DNA of 17,010 nt from Planctomycetia bacterium (GCA_009919445.1 RGBY01000024.1:1-17010); one strand, 5' to 3'. Numbered from the stretch's first letter, positions 1 to 6,813 are shown. The notes: generated from the sequence alone by a model not told the origin. Made by a program: numbers and translations.

Positions 1-1
1 T

Positions 2-604
2 CCTTTGGTCGTCCTGATTGCCGCCCTCAGTACCGGTGTCAGTTCGGGGGCCTCGGGGCTGGTCGTGGCGCACGAACTCGGTCATCGCCGGAAGCACTCA
101 CTGCCGTGGTGGATTGCCAGGCTGAATCTGCTTTCGGTGATGTATCTCCACTTCACGACCGAGCACAACCGCACCCACCATAAGCATGTGGCGACCGTCG
201 CCGATCCCGCCTCGGCTCGCAAGGGCGAGTCTGTTTGGTGGTTTGTCGCCCGCACGGTTCCGGGGCAGTTCCTCAATGCCTGGCAGTTGCAGGCCCAGCG
301 GGGGCATTGGCCGCTGACGAACCCTATCGCCCGTGGTGCGGTGCTGCAGCTGGTGTTGCTTGGTGGCATCCTCCTGGGCCTTGGGCCAATACCCGCAGTT
401 GCATTTTTTGTGCAGGCCGCCTTTGCAGTTTTTTTGTTGGAGTACATCAACTACATCCGGCACTACGGACTGCACCGAGACATTGGCGAGCGTCAGACCG
501 CCCCCACTGGTTACTATGGCTGTTTCTGGATTGCCCTCGTGCCGCCATTGTGGCGGCGGCTCATTCACCCACGAATTCCTGTGGTCGCCCGTGATCCTGG
601 GTGA
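2..604 (+). CDS. alkB: AlkB-type membrane hydroxylase (alkane 1-monooxygenase-like), 5' partial, internal deletion
   Basis: This is the C-terminal part of an integral-membrane di-iron hydroxylase of the AlkB family, which inserts oxygen at the terminal carbon of alkanes or fatty acyl chains using electrons from rubredoxin. The frame is open at the window edge, so about the first 110 to 120 residues of a usual 400-residue protein lie outside. Two of the family's three iron-binding histidine boxes are visible: HELGHRRKH, and EHNRTHH followed by VATVADPASARKGES. Hydrophobic membrane stretches follow, then NYIRHYGL, which matches the family's NY(I/V)EHYGL. The family's TGY-to-VPPLW C-terminal motif is also present, but only 18 residues separate HYGL from TGY, where relatives known to me have about 65. 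The missing piece normally carries the third histidine box (LQRHSDHH). Since both flanks stay in one frame, the deletion is a multiple of three. If the loss is real the enzyme should be inactive. Family assignment is firm; the exact substrate is not known. Confidence 0.82.
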   Translation, partial: PLVVLIAALSTGVSSGASGLVVAHELGHRRKHSLPWWIARLNLLSVMYLHFTTEHNRTHHKHVATVADPASARKGESVWWFVARTVPGQFLNAWQLQAQRGHWPLTNPIARGAVLQLVLLGGILLGLGPIPAVAFFVQAAFAVFLLEYINYIRHYGLHRDIGERQTAPTGYYGCFWIALVPPLWRRLIHPRIPVVARDPG

Positions 605-773
605 ACGGAATCAGCCAGACAAATCAACTCGAACGTGAGCCTGCTGGCCCGAGCCAGATCGACCTATCGCCAACCCGAACCCGTTCCCGGCGAGTCCTTT
701 TGCAGATGGTGGCTGCTGGCGCAGCTCCGTTTTTTCGGCGTCCCATTTTTCTCGTCCGTGCCACTGGCTTGAG
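605..773. other. Intergenic stretch between alkB and the tRNA-Val fragment
   Basis: No gene, T arm of a tRNA, integrase or clear repeat is visible on either strand. The short open frames here have no family resemblance and no convincing ribosome binding site. The stretch is flanked on both sides by genes that lack pieces. Confidence 0.5.
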
Positions 774-792
774 AAACCGGCTCACCGAGTTT
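774..792 (-). other. Small hairpin abutting the broken tRNA-Val
   Basis: On the minus strand AAAC-T-CGG, loop TGAG, CCG-GTTT folds with one bulged T, followed by TCTC. It starts exactly where tRNA-Val similarity ends. It could be the remains of the tRNA transcript's terminator, brought next to the anticodon loop by a deletion. The T tract is short, so terminator activity is uncertain. Confidence 0.35.
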
Positions 793-831
793 GTGTGAAC
801 GTAGCGCTCTCACCAACTGAGCTAACTGCCC
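793..831 (-). pseudogene. tRNA-Val(CAC) 5' half, broken at the anticodon loop
   Basis: Read on the minus strand from 831, the sequence gives an acceptor 5' strand GGGCAGT, then TA, a D arm with stem GCTC/GAGC around loop AGTTGGTGA, and the anticodon 5' stem CTACG (804 to 800). A seven-base loop TTCACAC (799 to 793) puts CAC in the anticodon position, so this would be tRNA-Val. The next five bases are AAACT instead of CGTAG. No T arm and no ACTGCCC acceptor partner follow within about 200 nt. The gene is therefore only half present. A hairpin (792 to 774 on the minus strand) follows directly and could have been the terminator of the original tRNA. It begins about 36 bp after the stop codon of the tatA/B-like gene. 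The alternative of an anticodon-loop intron is not supported, because I find no 3' half. Confidence 0.7.
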
Positions 832-867
832 GAAGGCAACAAGCTGTAGCACGCCGATGACAACTCG

Positions 868-1155
868 TCACGCCGATGGCGGAGCAGACGGGGGAGGGGC
901 ATCAAAAATGGGGCCAGTTGCTGCCGTTTCTTCTTCGTCATAACGGCTGACCGGCTGCGAATGAACCCGTCGCGGCTGCCCCGAATCTTCGAGCTGGCTG
1001 GCAACATCAAGATCACGGGAAATAGTCGCCCACTGGCGACGCAGTTCGGCCAGACTCTTCCCCAATGTCTTGCCAACTTCCGGGAGTCGCTTGCCATAGA
1101 GCATCACGGCAATGACGCCGATTGCCAGGATTTCAAGCGGACCAAGGCCAAACAT
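868..1155 (-). CDS. Sec-independent translocase TatA/TatB-type subunit
   Basis: A 95-residue single-pass membrane protein of the TatA/B family, which forms or recruits the pore that exports folded twin-arginine proteins. After MFGLGPLE comes one membrane helix (about residues 7 to 21). A hinge LYGKRLPEVGKTLGKSLAELRRQW follows, the family's FG-x-KLPExG-x-xLGK amphipathic helix, with Tyr in place of the usual Phe before Gly. The acidic and Pro-rich tail is typical. Glu8 at the helix start recalls TatB, but the sequence alone does not separate TatA from TatB. The start ATG has a GAGAGAGA purine run just upstream. It lies 53 bp downstream of a second tatA-like gene on the same strand, so the two probably share a transcript. 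No tatC is in view. Confidence 0.85.
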   Translation of the reverse strand: MFGLGPLEILAIGVIAVMLYGKRLPEVGKTLGKSLAELRRQWATISRDLDVASQLEDSGQPRRVHSQPVSRYDEEETAATGPIFDAPPPSAPPSA

Positions 1156-1208
1156 TTCTCTCTCGCTTTCTGCCAGCCCTTACCCGCAGCACGACTGAAA
1201 ATAGAGAC

Positions 1209-1415
1209 TCAGTCGTGGGCCGATGAATCCGAACCGGACCCCGAAGGCTGTCCAATTCGGGGCTCGTCATCACCTGAGTTAATGCCACGCTTGAACTCAA
1301 CGATACCTTCGCCAAGTGACCGCATGACCCGGGGCAGACGGGCTCCGAAGAGCAGCAGAATGACGCCTGCCACGATAACCAACTCAACGGTGCCGAGGCC
1401 CATGAAACCAAGCAT
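1209..1415 (-). CDS. tatA: Sec-independent translocase TatA-type subunit
   Basis: A 68-residue TatA-family protein. The helix GTVELVIVAGVILLLFG (about residues 8 to 24) is followed by the FG-x-RLP hinge and the amphipathic SLGEGIVEFKRG helix, then a short acidic, Ser/Gly-rich tail. The open frame extends upstream to 1511, but the ATG at 1415 is chosen. It puts the membrane helix at the N-terminus, as in all TatA proteins, and AAAGGG sits at good spacing before it. The upstream extension has Pro, Cys and charged residues that fit no Tat protein. It is the first of two adjacent tat-type genes on the minus strand. TatA normally oligomerises into the translocation channel and works with TatC, which is not encoded here. 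Confidence 0.86.
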   Translation of the reverse strand: MLGFMGLGTVELVIVAGVILLLFGARLPRVMRSLGEGIVEFKRGINSGDDEPRIGQPSGSGSDSSAHD

Positions 1416-1825
1416 AGTTTTGCCCTTTCTGTCTCCGCCATTTCGGCATCGATTCTGATCCGCGTCCGGCAGAGACACCAACGCTGCTGGCGAAATCGAG
1501 CCTCCTCTCATGCAGAGAGGTCGGCCTGACTCACCACCACAGGTAAGTTTATCTTGCGGCGGAAGCGGGTCAAATCAGTGACGCCTTCCTCCTTTCGGAA
1601 ATCAGCCTGAAACGTGGGCACCCAGCTCGAGGAAAGCCCCAATGAAACACGGGCCGCCTCGGTGATGATCCCAGCCTGAAAACAAGAAAAAGCCCCCGCC
1701 GCAACGGTCGCGACGGGGGCACGCACGAGTTTTTCGTACCGCGAGAGGCGAGGCTACTGCCAGATTTACTACTGGTCAGTCGCCGGGCTCAGAGGCACCG
1801 GGCAGCCGCCCCATTTCAGACGCGG
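1416..1825. other. Intergenic region upstream of tatA
   Basis: About 410 bp without a convincing gene. It holds the terminator of the upstream lipoprotein gene (1681 to 1720) and, nearer tatA, presumably the tatA promoter, for which I cannot name boxes. A purine run AAAGGAGG is present on the minus strand near 1590, but no ATG or GTG stands at the right distance behind it. Confidence 0.5.
1681..1720 (-). terminator. Intrinsic terminator after the lipoprotein gene
   Basis: On the minus strand a GCCCCCG stem (from 1720) pairs with CGGGGGC ending at 1692. An inner CCG/CGG pairing is possible. A T-rich tail TTTTTCTTGTTT follows (1691 to 1680). It lies about 100 bp past the stop codon of the gene at 1826 to 2401 and would separate that gene from the tat pair. 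Confidence 0.75.
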
Positions 1826-2401
1826 CTAGAAGTTGGCATCGGCACCAGTGTCGACATCACCAACCATGTGAAGATGGTCGTGGTCGATGTAGACAACCTC
1901 TTGGCAATCCTCGTCAGCCAGCGTGTGCGGAACAGGCCAGCCAACCCGCTTCACCTCCTCAAAATAGACGGTGCACTTGTAGTGAGCGTGGTGCAGTTGT
2001 GCTGGGCCAACAAGCGGATAGTGCCGAGGCGGATCAACATAGTCAGAAATCTTGTGCTTGGTGATCCGAACATTGTTCCGCTGAATTTCAAACAAGAAGG
2101 GCCAGTTCCCCTGCACAGGACGGGCCTTTTCCAGCGCCCGCATTACCTCGTCGTCACTCGGCTCATCGAGTGCCTCACAAGGACCACCAGGGGGAATCGG
2201 ACCCAGAACCGGAGCCCGTTCATACCGCTCATAGTTCCAAAACTGGTCTTCCTTCGATTTCTGAACACCAACCGGCACAGGAACCGGTATCGCCAGAGGA
2301 CCGAGATTAGGGCCTTGGGCTGTGAGCCAGAAACAACCGGTCTGCGACGCGGCCACTGATGCCGCCAGCAGGGTGACAAAAAGTCGGAGTGAAGTCTTCA
2401 T
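1826..2401 (-). CDS. Predicted exported lipoprotein of unknown function
   Basis: A 191-residue protein I do not recognise as a characterised family. The N-terminus MKTSLRLFVTLLAASVAASQTGC is a signal peptide ending in a lipobox-like TGC, so Cys23 is probably lipid-modified after cleavage. The lipobox is not perfect, as Gln stands where Leu or Val is usual at -3. The mature part starts with a hydrophobic Pro/Val repeat (IPVPVPVGV), then a charged Tyr/Arg stretch. The C-terminal half is rich in His, Tyr and Asp (YVDPPRHYPLVG, QLHHAHYKC, VYIDHDHLHMVGD), which might bind metal, though this is speculative. The ATG at 2401 has GAGG eight bases upstream. It is monocistronic, with a terminator downstream and the terminator of the BON gene upstream. 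Confidence 0.72.
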   Translation of the reverse strand: MKTSLRLFVTLLAASVAASQTGCFWLTAQGPNLGPLAIPVPVPVGVQKSKEDQFWNYERYERAPVLGPIPPGGPCEALDEPSDDEVMRALEKARPVQGNWPFLFEIQRNNVRITKHKISDYVDPPRHYPLVGPAQLHHAHYKCTVYFEEVKRVGWPVPHTLADEDCQEVVYIDHDHLHMVGDVDTGADANF

Positions 2402-2516
2402 TGAATCATCCTCGTGCGTGTGTCGGGAAGAAGCATCCCTGCCGGATGTATCGACCCTGCGGGCCGGGCAACTTGCGGCTACTTTTCCGAAGAATCCGTT
2501 TTTCTGACATGCCCAC

Positions 2517-2551
2517 CAAAAAACCCGCCCGAGAAGTCCCTCGGGCGGGTT
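2517..2551 (-). terminator. Strong intrinsic terminator after the BON-domain gene
   Basis: A perfect 12-bp stem AACCCGCCCGAG (2522 to 2533) pairs with CTCGGGCGGGTT (2540 to 2551) across a six-base loop. On the minus strand it is followed by a run of Ts (2523 to 2518). It lies about 84 bp past the stop codon of the BON gene and shields the lipoprotein gene from read-through. The rest of the 233-bp gap holds nothing else I can name. Confidence 0.88.
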
Positions 2552-2634
2552 CGTGGAAGTGCACTCGAATCGGGTGCAACTTGTTCTTATTCAGCGGAAA
2601 CCCTGCGTTCCCGCCGGCACTTATCCTCTGATTC

Positions 2635-3633
2635 CTAGCGGTGATGGCTATGAATATGACGCTCATCAAAGTCGACGTACCACCAGCCGTCGTCCCACTC
2701 GAGCGAAACCCGCCGCCAGCCCAAAGGCACCTGCGGATAGGGATAGAAAGGCCCGATGTAAGGCCAGGCCGTCGGGGAGTACTGGGTCGGGTACTGCAGG
2801 GCAGCATAGTTAGGGTAAGACGCATAGCTTGGCCAGGCGTAGTTCGGCATGTTCGGGCCATCGCCACGCATCGGCACTGGCGGCATACCCACACCGGCTG
2901 CCCCCATGGGCCGCGGCGCCCCCATCGCCATCCCAGACATCTGGCCGGGGCCAGGCATTTGGCCAGGAACAGGCACTGCCTCGGTGGGCATGCCACCTGC
3001 TGGTCCCTCGTAGACCCTCATCGAGCCCGGAACAACACGCTCACCATTCATCATCTCTGGCTGCGACATGGCCCTCATACCAACCGGCTGAACCGGAGTC
3101 GACGACCGCATTGGCCGAGGGAGCCCGGCCATTCGGGCCGGCATCCGGAGCCCTTGGGCAACCTCACCAATGAGACCAGCCGACTCAGCAGCCCGCCCCG
3201 GGTCGCCTTCTGACGCCCAGCCAGTCTGCTGAGTGTTCCCGTAGTCTGCCGTAGTATCCTTGGCCAGCGGCTGAGGCTGACGGGGGGAAGGTGGCGTCAC
3301 GCCCGCAAAATCCCAGGCCCGCTGCGGCAACGCCAGATTTGACTGGCGAACTGGTGCACTTGAAGCCACTGTCAAGCGATTCACGACACGCTCAACGCCC
3401 ACCGTCGACTCGGCCAGGCCGATCGCAGCAGCAATGTTTTTCGCATCTGAAACCTCACCCTCAAGCCAGACGGTGCCCTGCTTGGCCCGCACCTTCACCC
3501 GGTAGCCGTCAAGCGTCCCGGAATCACGCAGCCGCACAGCCACAGTCTTGGCAAGATCCTCGGCCTGGGCGACCGCTCCGAGGCTTACAGCCACGATGAG
3601 AGCAAGTCCGCAGGCGAATCTGTTCATCGACAT
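2635..3633 (-). CDS. Secreted BON-domain protein with Pro/Met/Gly-rich tail
   Basis: A 332-residue exported protein. Residues 1 to 24 form a signal peptide ending in AQA before Glu25. Residues about 25 to 90 are a BON domain: a predicted helix, then VKVRAKQGTVWLEGEVSDA, a second helix and VERVVNRLTV, the usual alpha/beta pattern. BON domains generally associate with membranes or with other envelope proteins. Residues about 95 to 270 are low-complexity, rich in Pro, Met, Gly and Ala. A Tyr/Pro/Trp-rich segment leads into a compact end with GWRRVSLEWDDGWWYVDF, then a His-rich tip. That aromatic end looks conserved rather than disordered and may be a small second domain. Of two close ATGs, the first (3633) is preferred because AAGGAG is seven bases upstream of it. 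Its precise role is unknown; an envelope structural or surface protein is the likeliest reading. Confidence 0.78.
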   Translation of the reverse strand: MSMNRFACGLALIVAVSLGAVAQAEDLAKTVAVRLRDSGTLDGYRVKVRAKQGTVWLEGEVSDAKNIAAAIGLAESTVGVERVVNRLTVASSAPVRQSNLALPQRAWDFAGVTPPSPRQPQPLAKDTTADYGNTQQTGWASEGDPGRAAESAGLIGEVAQGLRMPARMAGLPRPMRSSTPVQPVGMRAMSQPEMMNGERVVPGSMRVYEGPAGGMPTEAVPVPGQMPGPGQMSGMAMGAPRPMGAAGVGMPPVPMRGDGPNMPNYAWPSYASYPNYAALQYPTQYSPTAWPYIGPFYPYPQVPLGWRRVSLEWDDGWWYVDFDERHIHSHHR

Positions 3634-3964
3634 GAAATCTCTCCTTCGATTCGATGCCGAAAGACAGCCAAGGCTTGTTGGTGCCGGAAAACTACGACAC
3701 CGAACGCTGAAAAACCCCTGGCCACCATGTCGGCGACACTTCCATGGAGATACTCTTCGGCAACGGGTGATACCGAAGGGGAGTTTTTTTCGGATTGGCG
3801 CGGAAAAAGCGGTGTTGCGGCCTCTGGGCCGGCATCAACCAACCAACCCAGAACGCAGCAACCGGCCAGCCAAAAACAACCTCAGCATCATCGGGGTTGC
3901 CCAAGGGGCTATTTTGCGGCCGCTTTCGCGAACAAGGGCTGTGAATAGCCTTTCCTACCAACCG
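3634..3964. other. Intergenic region upstream of the BON-domain gene
   Basis: About 330 bp with no supported gene on either strand. The short open frames lack family resemblance. It presumably holds the BON gene's promoter on the minus strand. Plus-strand AGTTTTTTT near 3782 reads on the minus strand as an A run, so it is not a terminator for the membrane-protein gene. I cannot assign promoter boxes with confidence. Confidence 0.4.
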
Positions 3965-4306
3965 CTAGCGGGCCGCCCCTCGCCGGGGCAATTCAACAAT
4001 GACAATCATGGTCATCAGCGTCAGCGTGACGGCACTGGTTGTGGCAATTCCCGGCCCCAGTGGCAGCGTCACCCCACACATCGTCCCAACAATTCCCAGC
4101 GTCACCAGGCAGGCCCACTGGCCGATTCGTTCATACGGCGTGCCCTCGGTAAACCGGGCGCTTCCGGCAACCAAAAGTCCGATCAGCTGAACCAGACCGA
4201 CGAGACAAAACAGGGGGTTCGCGGCAACGGCAAGCGGAAGAGCAGGCGTCATATCGATTGGTTTCCGGGAAGGGAACTGACCTTGCCCAGACACTACCAA
4301 CGCCAT
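3965..4306 (-). CDS. Small integral membrane protein of unknown function
   Basis: Up to 113 residues with three predicted membrane segments: PLFCLVGLVQLIGLLVAG, then WACLVTLGIVGTMCGVTLPLG, then TSAVTLTLMTMIVIV. The protein ends in a short Arg-rich tail. I do not recognise the family. The start is uncertain. The ATG at 4306 has GGAGGG directly against it, which is too close, while the internal ATG at 4252 (95 residues) has only a distant GGA. The shorter form begins closer to the first membrane segment and may be correct. It lies 33 bp downstream of the thioredoxin-domain gene on the same strand and is probably co-transcribed with it. Confidence 0.6.
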   Translation of the reverse strand: MALVVSGQGQFPSRKPIDMTPALPLAVAANPLFCLVGLVQLIGLLVAGSARFTEGTPYERIGQWACLVTLGIVGTMCGVTLPLGPGIATTSAVTLTLMTMIVIVELPRRGAAR

Positions 4307-4339
4307 CCCTCCGTCGCCAGAGCAGGTCAGCCCGCTTCC

Positions 4340-6268
4340 TTAGCGGTTGATCTGCTCATCCAGCCGCTTTTCCAGATCGGTGACCATCAGGTTGCGATCA
4401 ACCACCACACCGTCCTTGTCGAGTAGGAGCATCGTCGGCAGCGTCAGCACACCGAGTTCCTCGGCTAAACGGCCATCAAGCCCCTCAGACTCATGAAGCT
4501 GCGGCCAGGGCAGGGGACGGGCAGCCAGAAATTGCTGGAGCGCACCGGTATCGCCGTCGAGGGCAATCCCAACCACCGCCAACTTCTGTCTGCCATACCG
4601 TTCCTGCAGTTCCCGAATTCGGGCCATGTCAACCTTGCACGGCTCGCACCAGGTGGCCCAGTAGTGCACAAGCACTGGCACACCCTTGAACTGGCTGAGT
4701 GACAGTTGCTTGCCATCGACTGTCGTACCGGTCAGATCAAGAGGCTGCCCCACCGATTGCAGGCGACGGGCTGCCCCACGGGCCTTGGCCGCCGAAGGCG
4801 AGTCGGGATACCGCTGGGCAATCGCCTGATACCGCTGGAGCGCCTCGGTTTCACGACCCGAAAACTCATCCGCAATGCTGATCTGGAGCATTGCCTCAGC
4901 AGCATCCTCGGCCTCAGGATAGTCCTCCACAAATTCAGCTAGTTCAGCCAGCCAGGCTGCCTGCACCTCTTCGACATCGGCCTCGGGGGGCAGCATGCGA
5001 CTGGCGTACCGGGCCGATGCCAGACGGAAGGCAAGAAATGCCTTGAGCGGATCATCTTCTGGCAGGCTGGCAGCAAGTCGCTCGAGCTGCTCGATGCCGT
5101 CACTGAGCGTTCCCTCCTGCGCCGCAGCGGCCAGGGTCTCGGCCAGCTGCCGCAACCAAAATTCACGCTCCTCAGGAACGGCTGCCTCGACAACCTCTTC
5201 TAAAACGGCCACCTGCTGGCCGACCAGCTGGCTGCGTTCTGAGGCATTGGCTGTCTCCAGCTTGCTTTCCAGGACCCGCAGTTGGTCCATCATCGGCTTG
5301 AGTTTTTCATTGGCAACCACGGCAGAGGGAACCGTCGCGGCGCTGGACCGCGGCGAGAACAGGGCAAACGCTTCGGTCACCACACCGCCACTATCAGGCA
5401 ACTGGGGCAGATCGATCGGCCGCCAGACCTGACCACACCGAATCAGTGAGCCAACAAATACCTGCCCGCCCCCTTGCCCCCCAGACTCGGTGAGCGCAAC
5501 AACGTTGTCGTAGGCGATGACATCGCGTGTCACCCCATCACTTCCCTGCGGCACGACCCCGGGCAGGCCGGCCAGCATGGCGGTCCAATTGACCTGGGGT
5601 GTCAGTGACTGCTGCCGCTGGGCCAAGGCAGCAAAGTCTCGCTTGGCAGCCTGAACACGGCCAACAATTTGCTGAAGAAGGCTGCCGTCAAAGCCGGCTG
5701 CTGAAAGGTCGTCGGCTGATGGCAGAAGCCGCAGAAATCGTTCTGCATCGCGGTCTCGCAAGGCTGCGACAATCTCCGCAGTCGCCTCCTCCGCCGAAAG
5801 GACCTTCCAGCTATCGAGGCGATCATCCTCATTGGCGTCGATGCCCCAGCGAGAGCCAGCCGCCCCCAGCCAGCGGGCCTGATCGGGCTTGGCGTTGTAG
5901 TCTGAGTCGATATCCCGATAGACCTCCATGCCATTGCGGTAGTAGCTCCAATGATCGACCACGCGGTCATTGTTGGTGTCAGCAAAACGCCGCAGCAACG
6001 TGCCGTCGGCACCGCGAACCACCCATGAGGTCATCGCTGCGGTCTTTTCCATCGACAGCGTGGCTGCTGCCGCCGCCCCCGAATCTGGAATGTCGTATTC
6101 CACCTGCTGACGGGGCTTCAGCCCAAGGGCATACTCAACCGTTGGCTGAGCCGCTGATGCGGAAAGGGTGGTCAAGGCAGCCACCGCTGTCACCAGTTGG
6201 CAGGGCTTCGGCAGGCTTCGTGTGGAAACGCGACGCAGAGAAACGCGACGCAGGGCAGGGCATGACAT
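4340..6268 (-). CDS. Exported protein with C-terminal TlpA/AhpC-type thioredoxin domain
   Basis: A 642-residue protein probably acting outside the cytoplasm. Residues 1 to 40 are an Arg-rich n-region, a hydrophobic core and a SASAA cleavage site. Residues about 95 to 152 contain three Asp-rich loops (DTNNDRVVD, DIDSDYNAK, DANEDDRLD) that resemble calcium-binding loops. The middle (about 165 to 500) is mostly helical and rich in Glu, Leu and Ala, with TPR-like pieces such as RETEALQRYQAIAQRYPDSP. From about residue 509 to the end is a thioredoxin fold of the TlpA/ResA type, with WCEPC (Cys541 and Cys544) and the cis-proline segment TLP at about 611. That domain would reduce or oxidise disulfides, for instance in cytochrome maturation or envelope repair. 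AAAGGAG lies 11 bases before the start. The total length is about four times that of a plain TlpA. The N-terminal part has no function I can name. Confidence 0.85.
   Translation of the reverse strand: MSCPALRRVSLRRVSTRSLPKPCQLVTAVAALTTLSASAAQPTVEYALGLKPRQQVEYDIPDSGAAAAATLSMEKTAAMTSWVVRGADGTLLRRFADTNNDRVVDHWSYYRNGMEVYRDIDSDYNAKPDQARWLGAAGSRWGIDANEDDRLDSWKVLSAEEATAEIVAALRDRDAERFLRLLPSADDLSAAGFDGSLLQQIVGRVQAAKRDFAALAQRQQSLTPQVNWTAMLAGLPGVVPQGSDGVTRDVIAYDNVVALTESGGQGGGQVFVGSLIRCGQVWRPIDLPQLPDSGGVVTEAFALFSPRSSAATVPSAVVANEKLKPMMDQLRVLESKLETANASERSQLVGQQVAVLEEVVEAAVPEEREFWLRQLAETLAAAAQEGTLSDGIEQLERLAASLPEDDPLKAFLAFRLASARYASRMLPPEADVEEVQAAWLAELAEFVEDYPEAEDAAEAMLQISIADEFSGRETEALQRYQAIAQRYPDSPSAAKARGAARRLQSVGQPLDLTGTTVDGKQLSLSQFKGVPVLVHYWATWCEPCKVDMARIRELQERYGRQKLAVVGIALDGDTGALQQFLAARPLPWPQLHESEGLDGRLAEELGVLTLPTMLLLDKDGVVVDRNLMVTDLEKRLDEQINR
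6225..6253 (-). repeat. Short tandem repeat in the signal-peptide n-region
   Basis: GAAACGCGACGCAG occurs at 6225 to 6238 and again at 6240 to 6253, a 15-base period. In the thioredoxin-domain gene it encodes LRRVS twice in a row, lengthening the positive n-region of the signal peptide. Confidence 0.7.
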
Positions 6269-6475
6269 CGGGATGCGGACTCCTTTCCGAACCGAATCGA
6301 GACCAATGGCCAGACCAAACAGTGCGATCTCGCCGGCTGGCAGCCTACTCCGAGCACCCCACTGCCGTCAGCGCCGGCTTGGCTGGCTGGCCGCCCCACC
6401 TCACCAGCGGCTGCTCGCGACGCCTGCCGCGGGCCCCTCAGCCCGGCGAGAAACACCGGAGAAACACGCCAACGC

Positions 6476-6504
6476 TTGCAACGACCGGAAACGTGGCCTA
6501 TTTT
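6476..6504 (+). promoter_or_regulatory. Possible promoter of the tRNA-Ile/tRNA-Ala pair
   Basis: TTGCAA (6476 to 6481), a 17-base spacer and TATTTT (6499 to 6504) resemble a housekeeping sigma-factor promoter, with four of six matches in each box. Transcription would start about 45 bases before the first tRNA. The rest of the 6269 to 6556 gap shows nothing I can name. It must also contain the divergent promoter for the thioredoxin-domain gene. Confidence 0.4.
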
Positions 6505-6556
6505 TCAGGCACAGGCGTTGATTTTCGCGTGCGAAAGCAGCCCTGTTGGCCCAAGG

Positions 6557-6630
6557 GCGCGCGTAGCTCAGTTGGTTAGAGCGCCACCCTGATAAGGTGG
6601 AGGTCCCTGGTTCGAGTCCAGGCGCGCGCA
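6557..6630 (+). tRNA. tRNA-Ile(GAT)
   Basis: A complete cloverleaf of 74 nt. Acceptor GCGCGCG pairs with CGCGCGC and the discriminator is A. The D arm is GCTC/GAGC with loop AGTTGGTTA. The anticodon stem CCACC/GGTGG encloses CTGATAA with anticodon GAT. The T arm CCTGG/CCAGG encloses TTCGAGT. No CCA is encoded. It is followed 73 bp later by tRNA-Ala. This pair usually lies in a 16S-23S spacer, but neither rRNA gene is in the window. Confidence 0.96.
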
Positions 6631-6640
6631 CTCCGTTCAG

Positions 6641-6698
6641 TCGGTCTGCATCGAGGTTTCGGCGGCAACGCCGCGTTACCGGAGTGGATGCAGGCCGA
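6641..6698 (+). other. Hairpin between tRNA-Ile and tRNA-Ala
   Basis: TCGGTCTGCATC (6641 to 6652) pairs with GATGCAGGCCGA (6687 to 6698), 12 pairs with one G-T. Inside sits a second hairpin, CGGCG/CGCCG closed by a GCAA tetraloop (6660 to 6673). In the joint transcript it could direct processing that separates the two tRNAs. The inner 14-mer recurs after tRNA-Ala. Confidence 0.55.
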
Positions 6699-6703
6699 TC
6701 AGA

Positions 6704-6776
<73 letters not shown>

Positions 6777-6784
6777 CTTTTTCT

Positions 6785-6813
6785 CACTCAACGGCGGCAA
6801 CGCCGGCCGAGTG
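6785..6813 (+). other. Hairpin after tRNA-Ala
   Basis: CACTC (6785 to 6789) pairs with GAGTG (6809 to 6813). It encloses CGGCG-GCAA-CGCCG (6792 to 6805), which is identical to the 14-mer in the inter-tRNA spacer. No T run follows, so it looks more like a processing or stabilising 3' structure than an intrinsic terminator. Confidence 0.5.

Noticed and set aside
601..831. Possible group I intron in tRNA-Val
   Set aside because: An intron would need the 3' half of the tRNA downstream on the minus strand. No T arm or acceptor partner is found in about 200 nt, and no intron core motif is apparent.
849..878. CACGCCGATG repeated twice around the stop of the tatA/B-like gene
   Set aside because: Two short direct copies only, with no flanking structure; too little to call an element.
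1508..1726. Minus-strand open frame of 72 codons upstream of tatA, with an internal AAAGGAGG
   Set aside because: Its start lies inside the terminator hairpin. It resembles no family, and no ATG or GTG stands at a proper distance after the purine run.
3548..4426. Long plus-strand open frame of 292 codons opposite the BON gene end, the intergenic region and the membrane-protein gene
   Set aside because: It is rich in Arg, Gln, Pro and His as expected of an antisense frame in GC-rich DNA. It overlaps better-supported genes and has no recognisable domain.
5599..6579. Plus-strand open frame of 326 codons opposite the thioredoxin-domain gene
   Set aside because: It runs into the tRNA-Ile gene, has shadow-frame composition and matches no family.
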